Position numbers and translations under genes: made by a program | DNA from: Sphaerochaeta sp. | GTDB taxonomy: Bacteria > Spirochaetota > Spirochaetia > Sphaerochaetales > Sphaerochaetaceae | Length of the DNA stretch: 5,221 nt | Assembly: GCA_003456855.1 (NCBI GenBank) | Contig: DMOO01000012.1 | Coordinates: 1 to 5,221 of the forward strand | Direction of reading: 5' to 3' | In this document: positions 1 through 5,221 of the stretch, one piece after another | How the letters are laid out: every line of letters starts with the position of its first letter | Numbering within the stretch: the stretch's first letter is position 1 | The notes under the pieces: model-generated | Databases searched by the model: none | What the model was told of the DNA's origin: nothing | The model's input: the letters and a program-made list of their open reading frames with translations, nothing else

Positions 1-1024
1 CCATGCACTGGTACTGGTTCCATATGTTGACCATTCTGTCCAGCTTCGGATCAGCTGTCTCTATGCTTATGTTGCTGAGAAGTCTTTCCCATCTGTCGTT
101 GAGTGCCTTGAAGGCTTCATCGACCTTCCTTGTGCTGTCGTAGCGTGAGATCATCTCATTGGCCTTGGTTCTGTTCACACAGTCCAGAGCCTCCCATTTC
201 TCATCTTCCTTGTTCTCTATGTAGCCAAGGCCGAAGGTTATGATGCGCTCTTCATCCGCGTTTAACTCCAGATTGATCTGCTGTGCCGCGCAAGGTCTCC
301 AGCCATGGGCGATGCTGTTTCTGCATCTTCCCTCCATGACGGCATCAGGGTTGGATGCACAGCCGTACGGTCCGTTGAAGATGTCCATGTCGGTGTCAAA
401 GCCGTCTATGTCGCTGTTGCACCAGAAGACGCTGTAGTGGTCTCTTCTCTCTCTGTATTCGGTCTTGTGGATTATTGCGTTCTTGTGGACCTCGACCTCT
501 CCGATGCTGTAGTTGCGCTGGAAGTTTGTCGAGTCGTCATTTGCATCCCAGAGGCAGAACTCCACAAAGCTGAAGAGCTTCAGGTTCTTCCTGTCCTTTG
601 TCGTGTTTCTGATGCTCACCTTGTAGATCAGGGCATTCTCGTTGCAAGGGACGAACATCGTCTGGGTGGCTTTGATTCCGTCCTTCTGTCCCTCGAAGAC
701 GCTGTAGCCCATTCCATGGCGGCAGGTGTAGGAGTCGAGCTCCGTCTTGACCGGCTGCCAGCCCGGGTTCCAGATGATCGGCTCCTTTCCTGACTCGTCT
801 CTTATGTAGAGTCTGAAGCCCTCCTGGTCCAGTGGGTTGTTGTTGTATCGGTAGCGGGTGAGCCTTCTGAGTCGTGCATCCTTGTAGAAGGCATAGCCTC
901 CTGCTGTGTTCGAGATAAGGGCGAAGAAGTCATCGCTTCCCAGATAGTTGATCCAGGGAAGGGGTGTCCTCGGAGTCTCGATCACATATTCCTTTGCCTT
1001 GTCGTCAAAGTGCCCGAATTTCAT
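1..1024 (-). CDS. cbp: Cellobiose phosphorylase (GH94), N-terminal part, cut by the left edge
   Basis: The enzyme cleaves cellobiose with inorganic phosphate to alpha-glucose 1-phosphate and glucose in the cytoplasm, saving ATP compared with hydrolysis. Translation from the ATG at 1024 gives 341 residues and stays open to the edge. The start MKFGHFDDKAKEYVIETPRT, the stretch ISNTAGGYAFYKDARLRRLT (37-56), PGWQPVKTELDSY (87-99), TNFQRN (166-171), HKTEYRERR (186-194) and NIWNQYQCM (333-341) match what I recall of clostridial cellobiose phosphorylase. This covers the N-terminal beta-sandwich and the helical linker. The (alpha/alpha)6 catalytic barrel with the catalytic Asp lies outside the window. 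The family is about 800 residues, so roughly 40% is present. GGGAGG at 1036-1031, 6 nt before the ATG, supports the start. There is no signal peptide. It lies 15 bp behind the GH1 gene and is surely in the same operon. A related GH94 specificity (laminaribiose, cellodextrin) is possible but less likely. Confidence 0.93.
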   Translation of the reverse strand, partial: MKFGHFDDKAKEYVIETPRTPLPWINYLGSDDFFALISNTAGGYAFYKDARLRRLTRYRYNNNPLDQEGFRLYIRDESGKEPIIWNPGWQPVKTELDSYTCRHGMGYSVFEGQKDGIKATQTMFVPCNENALIYKVSIRNTTKDRKNLKLFSFVEFCLWDANDDSTNFQRNYSIGEVEVHKNAIIHKTEYRERRDHYSVFWCNSDIDGFDTDMDIFNGPYGCASNPDAVMEGRCRNSIAHGWRPCAAQQINLELNADEERIITFGLGYIENKEDEKWEALDCVNRTKANEMISRYDSTRKVDEAFKALNDRWERLLSNISIETADPKLDRMVNIWNQYQCM

Positions 1025-1039
1025 ACAATGCCTCCCGTT

Positions 1040-2392
1040 TCAGTCTCCGTAACCTGTCATTACATCACGCATGAAGTATGCGCTGTCCTTTGGTATCCTT
1101 CCCTGTGTCTCATAGTCACAGTAGACAAGTCCGAATCTTTTGCTGTATCCCTTAGTCCATTCATAGTTGTCGATGAAGCTCCAGCAGAAATAGCCCCTGA
1201 GAGGGACTCCCTGCCTTATCGCCTCTGCACACATCTGAAGATGCTCCGAAAGATAGCGGATCCTCTGCTCATCATGGACTCTCTGTCTTCCGGTGATGGT
1301 GTCTGTGACAAGCTTGTCGTCACAGGCCGCACCGTTCTCTGTTATGATTATCGGAAGTTTCCCTCCGGTGTAATCCGCTGCCCATTTGAGTAGTCTGACC
1401 AATCCGTGCGGGGTGATCTGCCAACCGATTCCGGTTGTCTGCTCCTCCCAGCGCTCTGCATGCTCCTCGTTGAACATTGCAGTGTCTGACCATCTTATGA
1501 CGTGCTCGCTGTAGTAGTTGATGCCAAGAAAGTCCACAGGGGAGGCGATGATCTCCATGTCTCCGTTCTCTATAGGGAACACCCAGCCAAGTTCCTTGGT
1601 TGGGTACTCCGGATAGGACTTTCTGAACATCGGCTCCATGTAGAGTCCGCTTCTGATGTCAATGTGATGGCTTACTGCCAGCTTGTCCTTTGCGTCTCTG
1701 GTTGCAGGTCTTGGGGTCTCCAGGTTATGTGTGATTCCAATAGGTGCCTTAAGGCCGGTCTTCCTGTATTCCTGGACGATCAGACCGTGGGCAAGGTTCA
1801 CATGGTGTACGCTTCTTATGTACTGGCTCTGGTCCTTGATCCCGGGTGCATGGTAACCGGTCATGTAGCCGAGGAAGGTCACGCACATGGCCTCGTTGAT
1901 TGTGATCCACATGTCAACCAGGTCTCCGAGTTCCTTGAACAGGACCTTCGCAAGGCCTAAAAGCTTGTAGGCGGTCTGTCTGTTTGCCCAGCCGCCTTCG
2001 GCCTGGATCTCACTTGGAAGGTCCCAGTGGTAGACCGTGCAGCAGGCCTTCATGCCTTTCCTGTGAAGCTCCTCGCATAGATTGCGATAGTAGGCTATTC
2101 CTTTTGGATTGACCTTGTCTCCACCGTTCGGAAGGACTCTGGACCAGGACACAGAGAATCTGTAGTACTGGAAGCCGAGCTTGGACATGAGGTCAATGTC
2201 TTCTTTATATCTATGATATTGGTCGGAGGCGACGCTTCCGTCCTGGAACTTGTAGACAGCCCCCGGGATCTTTGCAAAGTCATCCCAGATGCAAGGTGTT
2301 CTGCCGTCCTCGCTTCCTGCGCCCTCAACCTGGTAGCTGGCTGTTGCTGTGCCGAAAAAGAAATCCTCTGGCAATTCCGGTTTGTTGAACAT
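1040..2392 (-). CDS. bglA: GH1 beta-glucosidase, cytoplasmic
   Basis: A retaining beta-glucosidase that releases glucose from cellobiose, short cello-oligosaccharides or aryl beta-glucosides. The 450 residues match the usual GH1 length and span one complete (beta/alpha)8 barrel. Visible landmarks are the N-terminal signature FFFGTATASYQVEG (11-24, Q21), YHWDLP (121-126, H122), the acid/base TINE (E167), INYY (291-294), the nucleophile in IITENG (E352), W404, and NYEW (E411, W412). These positions nearly coincide with those I recall for Thermotoga BglA. E411-W412 fits unphosphorylated glucose, and the Ser/Lys/Tyr phosphate pocket of 6-phospho-beta-glucosidases is not seen, which agrees with ABC rather than PTS uptake. 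There is no signal peptide. A GGAGGG ribosome site at 2408-2403, 10 nt before the ATG, supports the start. It is the first gene of the leftward operon. Exact substrate (glucoside, fucoside or galactoside) cannot be fixed from sequence. Confidence 0.95.
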   Translation of the reverse strand: MFNKPELPEDFFFGTATASYQVEGAGSEDGRTPCIWDDFAKIPGAVYKFQDGSVASDQYHRYKEDIDLMSKLGFQYYRFSVSWSRVLPNGGDKVNPKGIAYYRNLCEELHRKGMKACCTVYHWDLPSEIQAEGGWANRQTAYKLLGLAKVLFKELGDLVDMWITINEAMCVTFLGYMTGYHAPGIKDQSQYIRSVHHVNLAHGLIVQEYRKTGLKAPIGITHNLETPRPATRDAKDKLAVSHHIDIRSGLYMEPMFRKSYPEYPTKELGWVFPIENGDMEIIASPVDFLGINYYSEHVIRWSDTAMFNEEHAERWEEQTTGIGWQITPHGLVRLLKWAADYTGGKLPIIITENGAACDDKLVTDTITGRQRVHDEQRIRYLSEHLQMCAEAIRQGVPLRGYFCWSFIDNYEWTKGYSKRFGLVYCDYETQGRIPKDSAYFMRDVMTGYGD

Positions 2393-2427
2393 GTCTTAAC
2401 GTCCCTCCAATTTTTGCAATGTTTCTG

Positions 2428-2455
2428 TTGACGTTTTTTCAAAACTAATGATAAC
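2428..2455 (+). promoter_or_regulatory. Weak candidate promoter of the regulator-permease operon
   Basis: TTGACG (2428-2433, five of six to the -35 consensus) is followed after 16 nt by GATAAC (2450-2455, four of six). Transcription would start near 2462 and leave a leader of about 94 nt. The two divergent candidate promoters then overlap almost completely, and the inverted repeats at 2460-2482 and 2495-2515 fall at and just after the start point. The -10 is poor, and another start point within 2456-2540 is possible. Confidence 0.35.
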
Positions 2456-2477
2456 CTATGTTTGTACACTGTGTAAA
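2448..2477 (-). promoter_or_regulatory. Candidate sigma-70 promoter of the GH1-GH94 operon
   Basis: On the minus strand TTTACA (2477-2472) is followed after 18 nt by TATCAT (2453-2448). Each hexamer matches the consensus at five of six positions. Transcription would begin near 2441, leaving a leader of about 49 nt that contains the GGAGGG ribosome site. The -35 box lies inside the first inverted repeat (2460-2482), so a protein bound there would block RNA polymerase. Assigned by eye only. Confidence 0.55.
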
Positions 2478-2482
2478 CAAAC
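2460..2482. promoter_or_regulatory. Putative ROK operator 1 (inverted repeat)
   Basis: GTTTGT (2460-2465) and ACAAAC (2477-2482) form perfect 6-bp inverted arms separated by 11 bp. Inside lies a further perfect palindrome ACACTGTGT (2466-2474), whose centre is offset by one base from that of the outer arms. The site overlaps the -35 of the leftward promoter. Gram-positive XylR operators, also bound by ROK proteins, use GTTTGTT/AACAAAC-like arms, though with a shorter spacer as I recall. Binding by the adjacent regulator is inferred. Confidence 0.55.
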
Positions 2483-2494
2483 TTCGAAAAGATT

Positions 2495-2515
2495 TTTGTT
2501 TTGGCTTTGAACAAA
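2495..2515. promoter_or_regulatory. Putative ROK operator 2 (inverted repeat)
   Basis: TTTGTT (2495-2500) and AACAAA (2510-2515) form perfect 6-bp inverted arms. Its core TTTGT-N11-ACAAA has the same arm sequence and the same 11-bp spacer as the site at 2460-2482, with centres 34 bp apart. It lies 41 bp before the TTG start of the regulator, in its probable leader, where it could serve autoregulation or help a second dimer bind. Confidence 0.45.
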
Positions 2516-2541
2516 TTGGGGAAGCGCAAGATAGTGGGGAG

Positions 2542-2548
2542 AAAGGAG
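2542..2548 (+). promoter_or_regulatory. Ribosome binding site that fixes the TTG start of the ROK gene
   Basis: AAAGGAG sits 7 nt before TTG at 2556, an ideal distance. The first in-frame ATG is at codon 130, deep inside the kinase-like domain, so the TTG is needed to keep the whole DNA-binding domain. Confidence 0.75.
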
Positions 2549-2555
2549 CAAGATT

Positions 2556-3722
2556 TTGCCTGTAGATAACAACCTTTTTCAGAAGAATGCCAACACATCT
2601 CTCATAGCAAAGCTTATATGGCAGAGAAAGAGCATTTCGCGCGCTGACATTGCAAGGGAGTTGGGTCTCTATAGATCAACTGTCACTAACATTACTTCAT
2701 ACCTCATTCAATCGGGAGTAGTGAGAGAGGGCAACAGACTCAGCTCGACACAGCAGGGTGGACGTAAAGCCGTGGAGCTCACCATCAACCCTGACTTTGG
2801 ATGTGTGCTTGGTTTCGACATCCAGCCCTCCCATTGCAGAATGGTCATACTTGCTGCAGATGGAACAGAGTTGTGGAGAGAGAAGGCCAGCTTTGGAGTC
2901 CTTCCTTTAACAGATATAATAACAAAGGCAATCGGGATTGCAATGGATGCCCATAACTCAATCAATAGCCCAATTATTGCAATGAGCTTCTCGATTCCGG
3001 GTATCGTTGATGATTCCTATGGAAAAATCATTAATTCTTTCCCTTTCGGTATTATGGATTTCGATGTCAGGGAATTCGTCAACAAGACCTATGACTATCC
3101 TGTATTCATAGAGAACGATGCAAATACCGCCGCCTGGCTGGACATTCTAAAGAACCATGCCTGGGGCAATGCCGTCTCGATGATCTCAGACTTCCATGAG
3201 GAGGCCAAATCGGATCCGGAGATAATCGGAATCGGAGCCGGTATCGGACTGATCTTCTCCGGAAAGGTCTACAGAGGCAGCCACAATGCAGCCGGTGAGT
3301 TCAAATCCATCACCTGGAAGAACGGGCTCAAGAACCAGAGCGGCCTTGATGTTGAGGTTCTGAAGAAGACCGAGGATGACAGGGAATGCCTTGCAGCCTG
3401 GATTGAGGACACCTTCATGTCCCTAGTTCCTATTCTGTCCGTTGTGGACGTGGAGAAGATAATCCTCCATGGCAAGCCGTTCGAGGACAAGGAGTGGGTG
3501 ATGAAGGTCCTGGAGGAGAGGGTCTCATCGTTCCTTGGGCTGCTCAAGGAGTACAGATTCGATATTGTATTTGACTCGCAGGATGAGTGCGTCAGTGCCA
3601 GCGGAGCTGCAATGATGTGCCTGCATAATCTGTTCAGTGTCCCTGAACTTGCCTCATCGGACCAGAGCTGGAGACTCACCTGGGACAAGACGATAGAGAC
3701 GCTTCAGAATCAGATGAAATAG
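2556..3722 (+). CDS. ROK-family transcriptional regulator (XylR/NagC type), TTG start
   Basis: A sugar-responsive DNA-binding protein of 388 residues, the usual size for ROK repressors. An N-terminal winged helix-turn-helix (about 13-70) has the core ISRADIARELGLYRSTVTNI (27-46). A ROK sugar-kinase-like domain follows from about 82. Recognisable pieces are VLGFDIQPSH (84-93), the place of the ATP-loop DxGGT, SIPGIVDD (146-153), ENDANTAAW (186-194), and GIGAGIGLIFSGKVYRGSHN followed by AAGEF (225-249). Two things are odd. The ATP loop lacks its Gly-Gly, so kinase activity is unlikely. The zinc motif GH-x9-CxCGxxGCxE that normally follows AGE is absent: AGEFKSITWKNGLKNQSG has no Cys or His. It probably represses both arms of the locus and is relieved by a glucoside or sugar, but neither ligand nor sign of regulation can be read from the sequence. 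It is first in an operon with the permeases, 36 bp upstream of the next gene. Confidence 0.9.
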   Translation: MPVDNNLFQKNANTSLIAKLIWQRKSISRADIARELGLYRSTVTNITSYLIQSGVVREGNRLSSTQQGGRKAVELTINPDFGCVLGFDIQPSHCRMVILAADGTELWREKASFGVLPLTDIITKAIGIAMDAHNSINSPIIAMSFSIPGIVDDSYGKIINSFPFGIMDFDVREFVNKTYDYPVFIENDANTAAWLDILKNHAWGNAVSMISDFHEEAKSDPEIIGIGAGIGLIFSGKVYRGSHNAAGEFKSITWKNGLKNQSGLDVEVLKKTEDDRECLAAWIEDTFMSLVPILSVVDVEKIILHGKPFEDKEWVMKVLEERVSSFLGLLKEYRFDIVFDSQDECVSASGAAMMCLHNLFSVPELASSDQSWRLTWDKTIETLQNQMK

Positions 3723-3726
3723 AAGG

Positions 3727-3750
3727 TTCAACGTTATAGAGGGGGTTGAA
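3727..3750 (+). other. Small inverted repeat in the regulator-permease gap
   Basis: TTCAAC (3727-3732) and GTTGAA (3745-3750) could pair as a 6-bp stem with a 12-nt loop that exposes GAGGGG (3739-3744). No T-run follows, so it is not an intrinsic terminator. It may affect translation of the permease, whose G-rich ribosome site AGAGGGGG (3738-3745) is unusually far (13 nt) from the ATG. The stem is short and could be chance. Confidence 0.3.
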
Positions 3751-3758
3751 GAAATAAT

Positions 3759-4688
3759 ATGGGTAGCAATGCCAAACTGCATTCTCCAGGAAGGATAACA
3801 ATCCATGGAGAGGAGCGCAGGGCCTATTGGACTTTCGTCCTGCCCGCGTTCCTGATCTATCTTTTCGTCATGGCGTTCCCGACTGTGTTCGCCGTGTTCC
3901 TCAGTCTTACAAACTACAAGGGCGGAGCCCTGTTCGGTCCCAAGAGGAGACCTGTTTCGATTGTAGGCTTCCAGTATTACAAGCAGATGTTCGCGGACAA
4001 GTACTTCTGGCTTGCCCTGAAGAACAACATGTGGATTGTCTTCATCTCGGTCTTCGGACAGATTCCACTTGGATTCTTCATGGCCTATCTGATCTTCAGA
4101 GGCATGATCAGAGGAAGGGACTTCTTCCAGACTGTGATCTATCTTCCTTGTGTCATATCGACTGTCGTCATCGGACGTCTGTGGAAGGCTATAACGGCCC
4201 CGAACGGTGTCATTCCGGACATAATAAGGCTGTTCAATCCTTCGTATGTGGCCGGGAACAGTGAACATCCTATGGTGGCCGTCCTTCTGGTCATACTCTG
4301 GATGTACACAGGAACCTACCTCATCATCTTCCTCGCAAACCTCCAGAAGATCGATACCTCAATCATCGAGGCTGCGAAGATCGATGGAGCAACAGAGTTC
4401 CAGGCCCTGAGGTACATAATCCTATCGGCTCTCTCAGGAGTCATCGTGACAAGTGCGATACTTGCCATCTCAGGGTCCCTGAAGAGCTTCGACCTGATCT
4501 ACGTCATGACAAGCGGAGGACCTGCCAAGCAGACCTATGTGCTTTCGATCTACATGTACGACACGGCCTTCAAGGGCGCTCCAAACTATCCGCTTGCCAA
4601 CGCCGTCTCAATTGTCATGTGCGTGATCAGCTTCATCATGATCGGCATCACAAAGGCTGTCGAGAAGAAGTTCGGAGGTAGGGAATGA
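3759..4688 (+). CDS. Sugar ABC transporter permease, MalF/UgpA type
   Basis: One of two membrane subunits of a carbohydrate-uptake (CUT1) ABC transporter. It forms half of the translocation pore and docks to the ATPase. The 309 residues are typical. Hydrophobic segments lie at about 23-50, 88-113, 122-143, 170-193, 218-240 and 278-300, giving six membrane spans. The EAA loop reads EAAKIDGATEFQALRYIIL (204-222), close to the family pattern EAAxxDGAxxxxxFxxIxLP although the final Pro is not conserved. The motif SFDLIYVMTSGGPAKQT (243-259) is typical of MalF-type permeases. An in-frame stop at 3747-3749 rules out a longer protein. The best ribosome site is AGAGGGGG 13 nt upstream, or a weak GAAGA closer in. 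The neighbouring GH1 and GH94 genes suggest a beta-glucoside cargo. The sequence itself does not identify the substrate. Confidence 0.95.
   Translation: MGSNAKLHSPGRITIHGEERRAYWTFVLPAFLIYLFVMAFPTVFAVFLSLTNYKGGALFGPKRRPVSIVGFQYYKQMFADKYFWLALKNNMWIVFISVFGQIPLGFFMAYLIFRGMIRGRDFFQTVIYLPCVISTVVIGRLWKAITAPNGVIPDIIRLFNPSYVAGNSEHPMVAVLLVILWMYTGTYLIIFLANLQKIDTSIIEAAKIDGATEFQALRYIILSALSGVIVTSAILAISGSLKSFDLIYVMTSGGPAKQTYVLSIYMYDTAFKGAPNYPLANAVSIVMCVISFIMIGITKAVEKKFGGRE
4674..4679 (+). promoter_or_regulatory. Ribosome binding site of the second permease, inside the first
   Basis: GGAGGT lies within the last codons of the upstream permease (FGGRE), 5 nt before the ATG at 4685. Together with the ATGA stop-start overlap (4685-4688) it indicates translational coupling, which would keep the two pore subunits in equal amounts. 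Confidence 0.8.
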
Positions 4689-5221
4689 GCTATATCAAAG
4701 ACGACAACTCCACAAAGAGAAAGATTGGAATGGTTCTGACCTATGCGGTTCTGATCCTGTTCGCGATACTCGCCATAGCTCCTCTTCTCTGGCTTGCAAT
4801 CAACTCGTTCAAGACATCCCAGGACTACCAGATGAACCGTCTGGGACTTCCTAAGAGATTCTTCTGGCAGAACTACGTCCAGGCCTGGCAGAGGGGACAT
4901 TTCGGAATCTTCATCGTCAACAGCGTGATCTACACGTTCTTCACGACGATATCGATCCTGGTCCTGAGCTTCATGAGCGGCTTTGCCTTCTCCAAGATCA
5001 AGCATCCTGCAACCAAGGGAATCTACGGCTCCTATGTCATCGGTATCCTGATGACACTGCAGAGCATCATGATCCCTCTGTTCATAGTGATCAACCAGGT
5101 AGGCCTGTATGACACCAAGCTTGGAGTTCTTATTCCATATATAGGAATAGGACTTCCGATGGGAATCTACCTTGCCACAGAGTTCATGAAGAGCATCCCG
5201 AACGCCCTTGTGGAGTCCGCA
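4685..5221 (+). CDS. Sugar ABC transporter permease, MalG/UgpE type, cut by the right edge
   Basis: The partner membrane subunit of the preceding permease in a CUT1 sugar importer. The first 179 residues are present, out of about 270-300 expected. The N-terminus MSYIKDDNSTKRK is polar and cytoplasmic. Hydrophobic spans follow at about 15-40, 74-103, 114-136 and 147-165. APLLWLAINSFKT (32-44), FWQNYVQAW (60-68), FIVNSVIYT (76-84), SGFAFSKIK (98-106) and LIPYIGIGLPMGIYL (149-163) are typical of MalG-type proteins. The reading ends at VESA (176-179), exactly where the ATPase-docking EAA loop begins, so that motif cannot be inspected. The start is fixed by the GGAGGT site and by the ATGA overlap with the upstream stop. 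The MalG-type partner after a MalF-type permease is the standard order. Confidence 0.94.
   Translation, partial: MSYIKDDNSTKRKIGMVLTYAVLILFAILAIAPLLWLAINSFKTSQDYQMNRLGLPKRFFWQNYVQAWQRGHFGIFIVNSVIYTFFTTISILVLSFMSGFAFSKIKHPATKGIYGSYVIGILMTLQSIMIPLFIVINQVGLYDTKLGVLIPYIGIGLPMGIYLATEFMKSIPNALVESA

Noticed and set aside
240..793. Plus-strand open frames of 65 and 162 codons opposite the GH94 gene
   Set aside because: They are antisense to a clearly recognisable GH94 protein, show no family motifs and no suitable ribosome site. They result from the codon pattern of the real gene.
1025..1039. Possible terminator between the GH1 and GH94 genes
   Set aside because: The gap is 15 bp and is filled by a ribosome binding site. 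There is no hairpin or T-run.
1010..1960. Plus-strand open frames of 127 and 152 codons opposite the GH1 gene
   Set aside because: Antisense shadows of a full-length GH1 enzyme with intact catalytic motifs. The encoded peptides are not recognisable.
2433..2445. GTTTT/AAAAC small inverted repeat near the overlapping promoters
   Set aside because: Arms are only 5 bp of A/T-rich sequence. It does not match the TTTGT-N11-ACAAA layout and is readily expected by chance in AT-rich DNA.
2095..2598. Minus-strand frame of 167 codons running through the divergent control region
   Set aside because: It overlaps the GH1 gene in another frame and crosses the promoters and operators. Its sequence has no recognisable domain.
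3654..4268. Minus-strand frame of 204 codons opposite the first permease and the end of the ROK gene
   Set aside because: It is charged and low in motifs, and lies opposite a permease with correct EAA loop and spans, so it is a shadow frame.
5131..5149. Inverted repeat TATTCC/GGAATA around an AT-rich core
   Set aside because: It lies inside the coding sequence for a normal permease membrane segment (LIPYIGIGLP) and has no link to any start or end of transcription. Probably chance.

Overview
The window is a divergent beta-glucoside (most likely cellobiose or cello-oligosaccharide) utilisation locus from a bacterium. It holds five protein genes and one 163-bp divergent control region. Both ends are cut inside genes. 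I see no RNA genes, CRISPR arrays, insertion sequences or phage genes.

Left arm (minus strand, reading leftwards from 2392): a GH1 beta-glucosidase of 450 aa is followed after 15 bp by the first 341 residues of a GH94 cellobiose phosphorylase, which runs off the left edge. Neither has a signal peptide, so both should act in the cytoplasm. One hydrolyses the beta-glucoside and the other cleaves it with phosphate to glucose 1-phosphate plus glucose.

Control region (2393-2555): it contains a reasonable promoter for the left operon, a weaker candidate promoter for the right operon, and two inverted repeats of identical layout, TTTGT-N11-ACAAA, with centres 34 bp apart. These are good candidates for operators of the adjacent regulator. 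They are the most interesting non-coding signal in the window.

Right arm (plus strand): a ROK-family repressor-like regulator starts at TTG (2556). After a 36-bp gap comes a MalF-type sugar ABC permease, then a MalG-type permease that overlaps it by ATGA and is cut by the right edge. No substrate-binding protein or ATPase gene is visible. They may lie downstream or elsewhere in the genome.

Inferred working model: the two permeases import an oligosaccharide, GH1 and GH94 degrade it inside the cell, and the ROK protein senses the sugar and represses both arms from the shared control region.

Organism: moderately GC-rich DNA (about half GC by eye), heavy use of AGA/AGG for Arg and GGA for Gly, strong GGAGG-type ribosome binding sites and the enzyme types suggest an anaerobic sugar fermenter. 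A spirochaete of the Sphaerochaeta/Treponema kind or a Bacillota member would fit. The sequence alone does not settle this.

I found no previously undescribed system. This is a conventional catabolic locus with a few regulatory details worth checking.
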